A DNA stretch of 64,000 bases from contig CBDFNK010000018.1 of assembly GCA_965250205.1 (NCBI GenBank), positions 62,001 through 126,000 on the forward strand. Direction: 5' to 3'. Below, one piece after another: positions 35,572-44,112 of this stretch (positions are counted from its first letter, which is position 1; the number at the start of each line of letters is the position of its first letter). Origin of the DNA: JAHZKN01 sp965250205 (GTDB lineage: Bacteria > Pseudomonadota > Alphaproteobacteria > Rhizobiales > Hyphomicrobiaceae). The position numbers and the translations under genes are program-made. The notes under the pieces were generated by a model. That model ran no database searches. It saw only the letters and a program-made list of their open reading frames with translations, and was not told the origin of the DNA.

Positions 35572-36999
35572 ATGACTAATTCATTGATCGTTGCAGTATC
35601 TATCGCTTTCTTGGCGTACGGAATTTATGTCTCCAGGGGGATCTCTGTCACAGATTATGCGTCATATCGAGGACAAGCATCATCGACAGAAATCTTGCTA
35701 ACAATTTTATCATCTCTCGTTGGCGGCTTTATGTTTTTTGGACTGAGCGCCATCGGGTACGAAGCGGGTGTTGTAGGAATCTTACTTGGTATAGGCTATT
35801 GCATCGGCCTTGCAATATTCGCAAAATATGTTCCTCGTATACGCTCGCTCATGAACGACACAAACTCAGATTCACTCGATGAAGTGATCGGCAAAAAATA
35901 CGGCGTACAGGCCCAAATTGCTGCGACCACGATAAACTATCTTTTCTTTGTGTCTGTACTCGCAGCACAATTCATAGCCCTTGGAAGTTTTGTTCGTCTA
36001 TTTCCAGAACAGTTGAATGCAAACTATATATATTGGGTGGTTGCCGCTTCGGTGATTTTATATACCGCCGTTAGTGGTTTTAAAGGCGTGCTGTTAACCG
36101 ATAGATGGCAGTTCGTTTTGATTTCGATATCCGTCACACTGATAGCTGTAGTCGGATTGCTTTATAACAATCCTGCACCGGCAGCTCCGCTTGACAAATC
36201 CTACTTTGTCGGAACCCGCTACGGCATTGGCTTCGTCGTAGCAATTCTTCTTTTCTTTCCATTTACAATTCTCGCAAGAGCAGACCTTTGGCAAAGGATT
36301 TCTGCTGCAGATAGTGCGCGCTCTGCACAACAGGCAATTTATTGGTCCATTCCGCTCCTGCTTATATTCTATGTCCTTTTAGATGGGATAGGTTTTTATG
36401 CACGAGCGACACTGGGGCCAAACATAGATCCAGCAACTAGCGGATTAGTGCTATTTACGCACGGCGTGAACGGTCTGTTCGGCGACAGCATATTGGGAAG
36501 CATTCTAAACATCACGGTCTTTATTGGTGTCATCAGCGCTTTGGTGTCTACAATTGATACCAATCTAAATGTGATTTCTGTCGCCACATCGAAACTGCTG
36601 CTCGCAGAGCAGTGGCAAAGGGATGAGGGTGGCCCGGAGACGGCCGGAAGGTTATTGTTTTCTCTAAGGGTCATATCTATTCTAATCGGCTCCTTAGGAA
36701 TATTGGCGGCGCTTTACATCCCAAGCATAGTGGATGTGATCGTCGGTGCTGGAGCTATGATCCTTATTCTACTTCCAGCCGTCTGGTACATGCTCCGCAA
36801 GGATACTGATTATGATTTCAAGCCAATGGAACGGTTGGCCGGATTTTTAAGTTTGGTCCTTGGGTTTGCTACGCTTGTGGCGCTTCTCATTTTTATGGAC
36901 CCTAAAACTGCGTTCTTGCCTGCAGCGCTTATTTCAATAGTGATCTTTGCGTTGCTAATAGCGGTCGCAAAGTTCAGAAGCGAACCCAATAAAGGCTAG
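35572..36999 (+). CDS. Sodium/solute symporter (SSS)-family-like membrane protein
   Basis: The 475-residue product has about 13 hydrophobic segments and the SSS-type layout, with SIAFLAYGIYVSRGISVTDY (TM1 then Tyr-rich DYASYRG), GGFMFFGLSAIGYEAGVVGI, YTAVSGFKGVLLTDRWQFVL and VISALVSTIDTNLNVISVAT. These match conserved SSS segments for Na+-coupled uptake. The gene and those after it are visibly AT-rich compared with the backbone, suggesting recent transfer. It is followed after 17 bp by a PLP-fold-like gene, so an operon is likely. The solute is unknown. A role as a sensing or effector module in a defence operon is possible but speculative. Confidence 0.78.
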   Translation: MTNSLIVAVSIAFLAYGIYVSRGISVTDYASYRGQASSTEILLTILSSLVGGFMFFGLSAIGYEAGVVGILLGIGYCIGLAIFAKYVPRIRSLMNDTNSDSLDEVIGKKYGVQAQIAATTINYLFFVSVLAAQFIALGSFVRLFPEQLNANYIYWVVAASVILYTAVSGFKGVLLTDRWQFVLISISVTLIAVVGLLYNNPAPAAPLDKSYFVGTRYGIGFVVAILLFFPFTILARADLWQRISAADSARSAQQAIYWSIPLLLIFYVLLDGIGFYARATLGPNIDPATSGLVLFTHGVNGLFGDSILGSILNITVFIGVISALVSTIDTNLNVISVATSKLLLAEQWQRDEGGPETAGRLLFSLRVISILIGSLGILAALYIPSIVDVIVGAGAMILILLPAVWYMLRKDTDYDFKPMERLAGFLSLVLGFATLVALLIFMDPKTAFLPAALISIVIFALLIAVAKFRSEPNKG

Positions 37000-37016
37000 A
37001 GAGGAAAGACACCGTT

Positions 37017-38171
37017 ATGCTCGCAAAAAATGAAAATGAAAGCATAGCACGGCTAATCAATGCTTTGATTGCATCAGGCATTCGCATTGGAAGAAAGACT
37101 CAGATCCAAATCGAGCGAGACTTTGATAAAGCAAGTCATGTTCCAGAGATTAAAAAATTTTTAGAGTGGGATCCTCTTGTTCTATCGGACATTGCGCCAA
37201 TCTCAGGAAGTCGATCTTTAAATACTGTTTCAAGCATCAGGTTTGATCAACAGTCCAATTTGCCAAACCTCAAGAAACCAATTGTATCCGGCTTGTTATT
37301 GCGGGGCCTTCTCACCGGTGAATTAAATTCACGCACCGAACTCATCATGGATGGTGGAAACGTCAATACAGGACTTGCGTTGGGCTACTATGCAAAAAAA
37401 CTTGATCTTAAAGTAGAATATATTGTCTCGCGGTATTTTCTCGACGAAATGGTAGCGGTTCTTGAGGCCCCACATGTCAGCGTAACGAAAGCACCTCCCA
37501 GTCCTGATTTAGGATTGGAGGAAGAATTCTACATATTTCTTCGAGAACGTTTCATTGCATTTCGCCGAAAACAAAATATCTTTGCTACCTGGCACGCCAA
37601 ACGGTGTTTCTTTGCAGCAAAGATGTATTCCCGGCATATTGCGAGTTCTTTCACATCGTCGCCAGATGCTATTGTAACGGCTGTCGGGTCAGGTGCTACG
37701 TTAGCATTGTGCTATCACCTGACGAAGCAGTTGGCACAGAAATTTAAGAAACAGATTTCTGTTGTCGTTGCCGAGCCCGAGCTTTCACCCATATATGCAA
37801 AGACTTGCAAGGTGAGACCTGCAGAAACTCTCAACAAAGTAGTTGAAAATCTTAGCTTCTCTTCTAGCGCAACTCAGTGGGGAGCTAAGAAGCACTGGAG
37901 CAAACGGCTTCCCCACCTGATCTTGGGGCCGCATTACGAAAAAGCCAATCCACTCATGCCGAAGAAGATCGAAAACAGCATTTCATATGTACAGGTATAC
38001 ACGCAACAACAATTTGAGCAATTTGCGTCTGCTGCGGAAACGCATAACTTACTGCTTGGCAACACTTCACTTGCAAATATACTCGTTGCAGAAGCCTTGC
38101 GAAGCGAGGGCTCTAACGTTCTCACTTTTGCACTAGAGCCATTCCGCTCGTACACACGAATTCACAAGTAG
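37017..38171 (+). CDS. PLP fold-type-II-like protein (tryptophan synthase beta-like)
   Basis: The 384-residue product resembles cysteine synthase/threonine dehydratase-type enzymes: NLPNLKKPIVSGLLLRGLL (Lys86/87 in the usual Schiff-base area), MDGGNVNTGLALGYYAKK (phosphate-binding asparagine loop, like SGNTG) and DAIVTAVGSGATLALCYHL (like the GxGTGGT loop). The signatures are degenerate, so PLP binding is likely but the reaction unknown. Basic extensions at both ends are unusual. It lies 17 bp after the SSS-like gene and before two small genes. It might make or degrade an amino acid handled by the symporter. Confidence 0.65.
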   Translation: MLAKNENESIARLINALIASGIRIGRKTQIQIERDFDKASHVPEIKKFLEWDPLVLSDIAPISGSRSLNTVSSIRFDQQSNLPNLKKPIVSGLLLRGLLTGELNSRTELIMDGGNVNTGLALGYYAKKLDLKVEYIVSRYFLDEMVAVLEAPHVSVTKAPPSPDLGLEEEFYIFLRERFIAFRRKQNIFATWHAKRCFFAAKMYSRHIASSFTSSPDAIVTAVGSGATLALCYHLTKQLAQKFKKQISVVVAEPELSPIYAKTCKVRPAETLNKVVENLSFSSSATQWGAKKHWSKRLPHLILGPHYEKANPLMPKKIENSISYVQVYTQQQFEQFASAAETHNLLLGNTSLANILVAEALRSEGSNVLTFALEPFRSYTRIHK

Positions 38172-38201
38172 ATTTTATTGAAATAGATGGTTGCAAATAT
38201 T

Positions 38202-38711
38202 ATGTCTGACTCACTGAAAAAACGTTTTGATTATTATTGCAAGAAATTTGGATTTCCATCCAGCGAAAATGGGGACAGCGGAATCGATAATCGCTGGATC
38301 GGAGAATCCAAAAATATCTTTCTTGGAGAGCTAACCCCTTCAGATGCGAAGTGGCCACCCGAGCGTCCGAAAGAATACCGACTTGAATTTGAATTGAAGA
38401 CAAAACGCAGACGATTTCAGAGGGGTATACGAACGAGCATAAAGGGTACCGGGAATTTTATTCCGATTACGAATAATAAGAGTGATCAAAATGGTGCCCC
38501 GATCAAAGTCAAGGTTCACGGGTTATTAGCTAGCCAAACATTAGTTGTTACCTACATTAGCGTGGACAATGATCCACTTGTAAACTCGTATATTGGAACG
38601 TCGGTGCTCCGCCACAACGGTCAAAACCTGCAAGGGCATAGCATCGGAGTGACTACAGCAATAGATCTGCGGGCAATTGCGGAAGTAAAGCTGACAAAAA
38701 CAAGCCTGTAG
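38202..38711 (+). CDS. Hypothetical beta-rich protein
   Basis: The 169-residue protein begins MSDSLKKRFDYYCKKFGFPS; an earlier start adds five residues. It is basic in the centre (ELKTKRRRFQRGIRTSIKGT) with beta-strand patterns after it (KVKVHGLLASQTLVVTYISV). No family is recognised. It lies between the PLP-like gene and the channel-like gene, on the same strand with short gaps, so it probably belongs to the same transcription unit. Confidence 0.6.
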   Translation: MSDSLKKRFDYYCKKFGFPSSENGDSGIDNRWIGESKNIFLGELTPSDAKWPPERPKEYRLEFELKTKRRRFQRGIRTSIKGTGNFIPITNNKSDQNGAPIKVKVHGLLASQTLVVTYISVDNDPLVNSYIGTSVLRHNGQNLQGHSIGVTTAIDLRAIAEVKLTKTSL

Positions 38712-38739
38712 CTAGAGCAAACTAACTCGTGAGCGTACA

Positions 38740-39228
38740 ATGCTGAAATATATTGTTTATTTCGGCGTCCCAATTTGGACGTTGATCGCGTGGACCTTGC
38801 TGTATTTGGGTTGCGTCGAACTTCATTCAATTGGCAAAATTATTGTCTGGCTCTATTTTGTAGTCGTCTTATTGGTATTGATCTGGGGGACGTTGTGGCT
38901 ACTTTTAAGAATTGTACAGGAAGCCGACAAACAATGGGGCGTAAAATCAACGTTTTTCTTGCTGCTTCATCCGTTGGCATATGTGACTCATTTTTCCGTT
39001 ATGTATGCAAAGCTAGGCATAATGCGCGGTGGTTCTACTGAGGTGGTGCACGACATTTTGAAGTCGTTATATTTTTCTGTCGTGACCTGGGCGACATTGG
39101 GATATGGCGATTTTCATCCATCAGAAGACGTGATGTTGGTTGCTGCCTTAGAAGGAATGCTTGGCTATCTGATGGGTGGCATACTAATCGGTGTACTCTT
39201 CAAGTTAGTTCAGTACTGGAACAACTAG
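38740..39228 (+). CDS. Ion-channel-like membrane protein (two-pore-helix K+ type)
   Basis: The 162-residue protein has three or four membrane segments: YIVYFGVPIWTLIAWTLLYL, IIVWLYFVVVLLVLIWGTLW, and a final MLGYLMGGILIGVLFKLVQY. Between the last two a pore loop reads SLYFSVVTWATLGYGDFHP. T-x-GYGD is the K+ selectivity filter, typical of Ion_trans_2 channels. It is the last gene of the AT-rich block. In a mobile element, a channel beside enzymes could act as a membrane effector. Confidence 0.75.
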   Translation: MLKYIVYFGVPIWTLIAWTLLYLGCVELHSIGKIIVWLYFVVVLLVLIWGTLWLLLRIVQEADKQWGVKSTFFLLLHPLAYVTHFSVMYAKLGIMRGGSTEVVHDILKSLYFSVVTWATLGYGDFHPSEDVMLVAALEGMLGYLMGGILIGVLFKLVQYWNN

Positions 39229-39464
39229 AACGCCAAGTATCCTAGCAATCTCGTCGAACTGCCACATGCTGTAAAATAGGGCGTGGCCCGACCCATCCTG
39301 GGAAGGGTAACCGCCCGTCTCACCCGCGAAATAGTTTGAACTATTCCACAAAATACCTGTGAGAAATCCGTCCAAGTCCGACAACAGCATGCAATCGTCT
39401 AGTGATTGGTCAGAACTCAAATAATCTGCAAGCTCTGTGAAATTCGCGTTGTCTCATCATCCAT
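39205..39464 (-). pseudogene. UPF0149/YecA-like fragment with a one-base shift
   Basis: The frame reading MLLSDLDGFLTGILWNSSN resembles the YecA/UPF0149 core, LSELDGFLTAI. It lacks an ATG start. Upstream sequence in the next frame provides MDDETT, and a single base near 39445 would link it to NFTELADYLSSDQSLDD. The last 24 bases overlap the convergent channel gene and no Cys-rich SEC-C tail is present. It may be a truncated or frameshifted resident gene just inside attR. Confidence 0.4.
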
Positions 39465-39660
39465 CGCCCGACCTTTAATATGCAGTGCTAGCACGGACAC
39501 GACTTATGAGGTCTTTGCTCTGATCTGGCCAACATGAGCCGGTCAAAAGCAGGCAAGACCGTGTGCACACAAATTTCGTCAGAATAGAAAATTAATGCAA
39601 TCGCGCGAAAGCCATAGCGCGGTCCATCACGCAGCCTTGCGCAAATTGCCGCAAAACCCT

Positions 39661-39681
39661 GTTCGCCATAAGTTCGCCATT
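39661..39681. other. Candidate integrase arm-binding site, right end
   Basis: It holds the same tandem GTTCGCCAT pair as at 878 (one base differs in the spacer), 53 bp inside the right att core. The matching pair at both ends supports an arm site for the element's integrase. Confidence 0.6.
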
Positions 39682-39733
39682 TGGCAAATTGCGACTTATG
39701 ACATTGTCAAGATATCACTTAACTAATTGAAAA

Positions 39734-39782
39734 GATTGGTGAGCCCGGATGGTCTCGAACCATCGACCCTCTGATTAAAAGT
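39734..39782. other. attR: 49-bp core within tRNA-Lys
   Basis: This is identical to attL at 732-780. The repeat ends inside the anticodon arm of the intact tRNA gene, so the tRNA gene on this side is complete and functional. Confidence 0.92.
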
Positions 39783-39811
39783 CAGATGCTCTACCGCTGA
39801 GCTACGGGCCC
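39737..39811 (-). tRNA. tRNA-Lys (anticodon TTT)
   Basis: The 75-nt gene reads GGGCCCGTAGCTCAGCGG at the 5' end, with encoded CCA at the 3' end. The acceptor stem GGGCCCG/CGGGCTC pairs with one G-U. The anticodon arm CTGA-CTTTTAA-TCAG gives TTT. The T loop is GTTCGAGA. It is the insertion target of the element. Confidence 0.97.
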
Positions 39812-40219
39812 CCAAGGGAAATGAGCCCTGCTTGTAAGCGCCTCGCCAGGGCCGGTCAAGCGGCCAAATGGCGCCAGTCCGTCGACCTTTCAGAATTCCA
39901 CAACAGAACTGGAATTGCGCGCGAAGAACCCCACAAAACGTCCGGGGGCGCAACAGCGACGGCCGGAATTTTTGCCCCAAATATCGGCCCTTCGAGGTTG
40001 AAATACGTGAAATGAGAATGCCGGGGTTAAGAGATCTCAGAGTTAAGATCAGAGCCGATGTCTCAGCCCATCGTCTGACCCCGAGCACCCTTCCAGCCAA
40101 CGTGTCGCAGCCGGACCCTGACACCAACACGATATAATTGACGTGCGCGTCGCCGGTGCCCACTTGCAACCCCGTCAACAAGGCGCATCACACTTTGATC
40201 TAGCATTGGCTGAAGCCCG
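39812..40219. other. Chromosomal intergenic region beside the tRNA
   Basis: No credible gene is seen. The tRNA promoter should lie at the left edge. The GC content is back to that of the chromosome, in contrast with the AT-rich element end. Confidence 0.5.
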
Positions 40220-41152
40220 TTGATGGGACCTAAACAACCCAGTTCCGAGACGCCGCAACCGGACGCGGCCAACGCGTTGCACGCACCGGTACTTGCAGCC
40301 GGCCTCATGTGCATCGCCATCACTTTGTTTTCGTGTCTTGATGCCACCGCCAAATACTTGATTACAGTTTACGATATGCCAACGGTGCAAGTCACGTGGG
40401 CGCGCTTTGTCGGACAGTTTCTTGGGCTTCTAGTTTTAGTTCCCGCATTTGGTCTGATGTCGTTACCAAAACTCATTCGGAGCAAGACGTGGAAGTGGCA
40501 ACTTGTGCGTTCCGTGCTCATGGTAATAACCACAGTCTTCAATTTCCTAGCGCTGAAAACACTGCGCCTTGATCAGACCATCACAATTGTCTTTCTGACA
40601 CCGCTGGTTGTCGCGTTTTTGGCAGGCCCCTTACTTGGAGAATGGGTCGGCTGGCGGCGCGGGCTTGCTATTTTGGTGGGCTTTGCCGGGATCTTAATTG
40701 CCGTCCGCCCGGGCGTTGTCGCGCTTTCTCCTGGTGTCCTCTACGCCTTTCTTACGATGTTGGCCTACGCCCTCTTTATGCTGTTAACACGCCACATATC
40801 TGGTATTGATCCACCATTGGTAACGCTGTTTTATTCGATGTTTGCTGGTGTTTTTTTAGGCCTGCCGATTGCCTTGCCAACATGGCTCGCGCCCCCTGAT
40901 CTATTGTCGTTGATCTTGTTCACCAGCCTTGGGGCTTTTGGCGGCATCGGACACTACCTGTTTATTTTGGCATACGAACGCGCACCGGCCTCAACCGTTG
41001 CACCGTTTCTCTATTTGCAATTGATATCGATGATCACACTTGGCTACCTTGTGTTTTCCGATCTCCCCGACCGGTGGACACTCATCGGTACCAGCGTTGT
41101 GATCGCGTCAGGGCTCTATCTATTCCATCGCGAGCGGACACGAAAACTCTAG
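40220..41152 (+). CDS. EamA/DMT-family transporter
   Basis: The 310-residue inner-membrane protein has ten hydrophobic segments in two EamA halves. The first reads IAITLFSCLDATAKYLITVY, TWARFVGQFLGLLVL, FLTPLVVAFLAGPLLGEWVG and VGFAGILIAVRPG. The second reads LTMLAYALFMLLTRHISG and ISMITLGYLVFSDLPDRWTL. DMT members export or import small metabolites; the substrate is unknown. The stop codon touches an AGAGCA...TGCTCT palindrome. Confidence 0.88.
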   Translation: MMGPKQPSSETPQPDAANALHAPVLAAGLMCIAITLFSCLDATAKYLITVYDMPTVQVTWARFVGQFLGLLVLVPAFGLMSLPKLIRSKTWKWQLVRSVLMVITTVFNFLALKTLRLDQTITIVFLTPLVVAFLAGPLLGEWVGWRRGLAILVGFAGILIAVRPGVVALSPGVLYAFLTMLAYALFMLLTRHISGIDPPLVTLFYSMFAGVFLGLPIALPTWLAPPDLLSLILFTSLGAFGGIGHYLFILAYERAPASTVAPFLYLQLISMITLGYLVFSDLPDRWTLIGTSVVIASGLYLFHRERTRKL

Positions 41153-41190
41153 AGCATGGTTATCTTAGGTTAAAGCAGTAGGCGTGCTCT
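41151..41190. repeat. AGAGCA/TGCTCT-ended palindromic element
   Basis: AGAGCA and TGCTCT flank a 28-base interior. It overlaps the end of the transporter gene and may help end transcription. It belongs to the same class of AGAGC-ended palindromes as at 45868 and 52472. Confidence 0.45.
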
Positions 41191-41255
41191 GACCTATTTT
41201 GTTTTGGATCCTATCCCGGGCGCAAAACCGACGACAGGCAGCACAACAACGTGTG

Positions 41256-42392
41256 TCAGGTCGTGGTCGGCGCGTTGCGCGCAACACGCGCCAGCGTCTC
41301 TTCTTTCCAGGCCGGGAACGTGCCATCAGCAATTGCGTCCCGCATCTCGGCCATCAAGTCCTGAAAGAACACCGTGTTGATCCATGTCAAAGCCATCGAA
41401 CCAAGATATTCGCCCGACTTAATCAGGTGGTGCAAATAGGCGCGTGAATACTGCCCTGCCGGTGGACAGGAACTTTTTGGATCAAGAGGTGCTGGGTCTT
41501 CGTTGTGGCAGGCATTCCTTAAATTCACCCGGCCCTGCCACGTATAGGCCAACCCGTGGCGACCATTGCGGGTTGGCAAAACGCAATCAAACATATCAAT
41601 CCCGCGCGCCACCGCCTCAATCAGATCTTGCGGTGTGCCAACACCCATTAAATAGCGTGGTTTGTCGACGGGAAGAAAGGGCACGACGTGTTCAATCGTT
41701 CGGATCATAGCGTCGTGACCTTCGCCAACCGCCAGACCACCGACCGCATAGCCGGCAAAGTCCATGGCAACGAGTGCTTCGGCAGATTGCCGACGCAGCG
41801 CTGCGTCAATCCCGCCTTGCACGATACCGAACAGAGCTTGCCCCTGATTTGCCAATTTTGAAAACGCAACCTGAGACCGGTCCGCCCAGCGCAATGAAAG
41901 CTGCATAGCGCGCTCAACCTCACTGCGGTCGGCGGGCAAGGCAATGCACTCGTCAAATTGCATTTGAATATCTGCGCCGAGCAAACATTGAATTTCAATC
42001 GAACGCTCCGGCGACAACATGTGATACGAGCCATCGAGGTGCGATTGAAATGTCGCCCCCTGCTCCTCGATTTTGCGGATCTTCGACAAACTCATGACCT
42101 GGAAGCCGCCTGAGTCTGTCAGAATAGGCCCGTTCCACTGCATGAAGGTGTGTAGCCCACCCAGTTTGGCAATACGCTCTGCTCCGGGGCGCAACATCAG
42201 ATGATAGGTATTCGCCAAAACAATATCAGCACCGGCACTTTTGACTTGTTCAGGATAGAGCGCTTTGACGGTTGCAACCGTGCCAACGGGCATGAATGCT
42301 GGCGTGCGAATAACGCCGCGCGGGGTTTGAATTTCACCCTGGCGCGCAGCTCCACTGGTTGCGTGCGTGATGTACTTAAAGTCTTTACTCAC
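41256..42392 (-). CDS. tgt: tRNA-guanine transglycosylase
   Basis: Exchanges guanine-34 for a queuine precursor in tRNAs with GUN anticodons. A GTG start (VSKDFKYITHATSG) with AGGAAA before it fits the family better than an earlier start that overlaps queA. DSGGFQVMSLSKIRK holds the base-binding/catalytic Asp, and DCVLPTRNGRHG holds the nucleophile Asp region. GIVQGGID and YAVGGLAVGEG are also conserved. At the zinc site SSCPPAGQYSRAYLHH keeps one of three Cys; Ser and Ala occupy the others. It follows queA by 49 bp, giving a queuosine operon. Confidence 0.93.
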   Translation of the reverse strand: MSKDFKYITHATSGAARQGEIQTPRGVIRTPAFMPVGTVATVKALYPEQVKSAGADIVLANTYHLMLRPGAERIAKLGGLHTFMQWNGPILTDSGGFQVMSLSKIRKIEEQGATFQSHLDGSYHMLSPERSIEIQCLLGADIQMQFDECIALPADRSEVERAMQLSLRWADRSQVAFSKLANQGQALFGIVQGGIDAALRRQSAEALVAMDFAGYAVGGLAVGEGHDAMIRTIEHVVPFLPVDKPRYLMGVGTPQDLIEAVARGIDMFDCVLPTRNGRHGLAYTWQGRVNLRNACHNEDPAPLDPKSSCPPAGQYSRAYLHHLIKSGEYLGSMALTWINTVFFQDLMAEMRDAIADGTFPAWKEETLARVARNAPTTT

Positions 42393-42441
42393 GAGTTTCC
42401 TATCGTTTTGGCCCGGCAAGACTGAGGCATAGCGATGACGA

Positions 42442-43518
42442 TCACAACTGTTGGCGGTCGAGCAGACAGGCGTCACCGTAGGAATAGAATCTATACCCCG
42501 CTTCTATCGCATGGGCATAGGCGGACTTCATCGTCTCTAGGCCAGTGAATGCAGACACCAACATGAACAACGTCGATTTTGGCAAATGGAAATTTGTCAT
42601 CAATCGATCAACCGCTTTGAAATGATACCCCGGCGTGATGAAAATATCTGTGTCACCAGCAAACGCGACAAGTGTGCCGTCATCGCGCGCCGCTGTTTCA
42701 AGCAAGCGCAGCGAGGTGGTGCCAACGGCAATAATGCGTCCGCCGGTTGCGCGCACCTGGTTTAAGCGTGCAGCGGTGGCGCTATCCAACTCACCCCATT
42801 CACTGTGCATCACGTGATCTTCAGTTGCATCTGATTTGACGGGCAAAAACGTGCCGCCACCAACGTGCAAGGTGACGTTATGAACAGACACACCTTTTCC
42901 TTGAAGCGCAGCCAACAAGGTGTCGGTAAAATGCAGCCCGGCTGTTGGCGCCGCAACAGCGCCTGCGTGTCTGGCAAACACCGTCTGATAGGACGCGCGG
43001 TCGTGGTCGTCTGGTGCCCGTTTGGCCGCGATATAATGCGGTAGCGGCATCAGGCCGACAAAATCAATCGCTGCATCAAGCGCGTCACCTGTGAGGTCAA
43101 ATGTAATTTCAATGACGCCGCCTTCTCCAACATGGGCGACACGGGCTGTGAGACTGCCCGCACCTGTTTGCGCATTAAAATGAAGCGCATCGCCCGCTTT
43201 GAGCCGTCGTGCAGGCTTAGCAAGTGCCGCCCAACGGCGACTAGAAAGCCGGGTCAAAAGATTGACGGAAATGGCAACCTGGTTTTCACCGCGCAGGCGA
43301 TAGCCTTTGAGCAATGCCGCCAACACCTTGGTGTTGTTGAACACCAATGCATCTCCGGCTCGGAATTGGGCTGGCAGATCATCAATCGCGAGATCTGCCA
43401 GTTGCGGACCCTTTCCCTCGGGCATCACACGCAAAAGCCGCGCCCCATCGCGCCGCGATAGCGGGCGCAATGCAATCAGCTCTTCCGGTAACTCAAAGTC
43501 AAATTCTTTTGTCAACAT
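42442..43518 (-). CDS. queA: S-adenosylmethionine:tRNA ribosyltransferase-isomerase
   Basis: Transfers and isomerises the ribosyl group of SAM to form epoxyqueuosine in tRNA. The 358-residue protein has family blocks: FDFELPEELIALRPLSRRDG at the start, DALVFNNTKVLAALLKGYRL, YQTVFARHAGAVAAPTAGLH, HVGGGTFLPVK, GRIIAVGTTSLRLLETAA and TDIFITPGYHFKAVDRLMTN with FHLPKSTL. Length is normal and all blocks are intact. It precedes tgt, the next queuosine gene. Confidence 0.96.
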   Translation of the reverse strand: MLTKEFDFELPEELIALRPLSRRDGARLLRVMPEGKGPQLADLAIDDLPAQFRAGDALVFNNTKVLAALLKGYRLRGENQVAISVNLLTRLSSRRWAALAKPARRLKAGDALHFNAQTGAGSLTARVAHVGEGGVIEITFDLTGDALDAAIDFVGLMPLPHYIAAKRAPDDHDRASYQTVFARHAGAVAAPTAGLHFTDTLLAALQGKGVSVHNVTLHVGGGTFLPVKSDATEDHVMHSEWGELDSATAARLNQVRATGGRIIAVGTTSLRLLETAARDDGTLVAFAGDTDIFITPGYHFKAVDRLMTNFHLPKSTLFMLVSAFTGLETMKSAYAHAIEAGYRFYSYGDACLLDRQQL

Positions 43519-43544
43519 ACGAAGGTGGCGCCCAGCGTGGTTGG

Positions 43545-44045
43545 TTACTTGAGGCTTGGCAACTCAATTGTGCACCGCGATGTTGGAGGTGCACCACATA
43601 CACGTCGCACCTCATTTTGCTTCACGCATTCACCATTCGGGCCCCTCACTGTCGGCTCTTCCGACCTATCACATGCTGGGCTACCGACGGCTGAGTTTTT
43701 GGTGGCATCATTGGATACATTGGTGGGACTAATGCAAATGAGTTCAGTATCTGCACACTCTTTCTTGCAGTTACTGTAGTCTTTACCGCAGATCGAAATC
43801 AAATTTATATAAGATACGCAGCTACCGTTCTTGTCTCGATACCCCGGACCTCCACGACACCCACAACCGCTGCATGTTTGCCTACAACCACGCTTACCTT
43901 GTCTACTTTTTTTGAGTATTTCAAGTTGCTCAGGCGATCCGGTGAAACAACCTATTTTGACCACAACAACTTCAAGCTCTGCCGCGTTTGCTAATTGGCA
44001 AGCAAAACAAAGAAGGCTTGTGAGAAAATACGATAGCGTACGCAT
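43545..44045 (-). CDS. Cysteine-rich exported protein, unknown
   Basis: The start at MRTLSYFLTSLLCFACQLAN gives a signal peptide with likely cleavage after ANA. The mature part of about 140 residues has 14 Cys, including GCRQTCSGCGCRGGPG and DYSNCKKECADTELIC, enough for up to seven disulfides. No family is recognised. The region RGPNGECVKQNEVRRVC resembles short disulfide-rich modules of secreted or surface proteins. It interrupts the usual queA-cyclophilin spacing, on the same strand as its neighbours. Periplasmic or surface location is expected. Confidence 0.65.
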   Translation of the reverse strand: MRTLSYFLTSLLCFACQLANAAELEVVVVKIGCFTGSPEQLEILKKSRQGKRGCRQTCSGCGCRGGPGYRDKNGSCVSYINLISICGKDYSNCKKECADTELICISPTNVSNDATKNSAVGSPACDRSEEPTVRGPNGECVKQNEVRRVCGAPPTSRCTIELPSLK

Positions 44046-44112
44046 CACTGAACACTCGGAATACAACCACGAATGCTTCAGCCTAGCATATCTCAAGCCG
44101 CAAATAGCTACA

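Larger units (their letters stand above)
732..39782. mobile_element. Integrated mobilizable element in tRNA-Lys
   Basis: The element is bounded by a 49-bp direct repeat that copies the 3' part of tRNA-Lys(TTT). Its tyrosine integrase is at the left end. It carries relaxase, relaxosome accessory protein and coupling protein genes, but no VirB/Trb mating-pair genes, so self-transfer is unlikely and mobilization by a helper is the better reading. It also carries a Rep_3 initiator with iterons and a ParA pair, which suggests plasmid ancestry or an episomal phase. The cargo is mosaic, with a tyrosinase/radical SAM operon, a PIN-GNAT operon and an AT-rich membrane-protein block. The ends are read directly from sequence, the mobility class is inferred. 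Confidence 0.88.
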
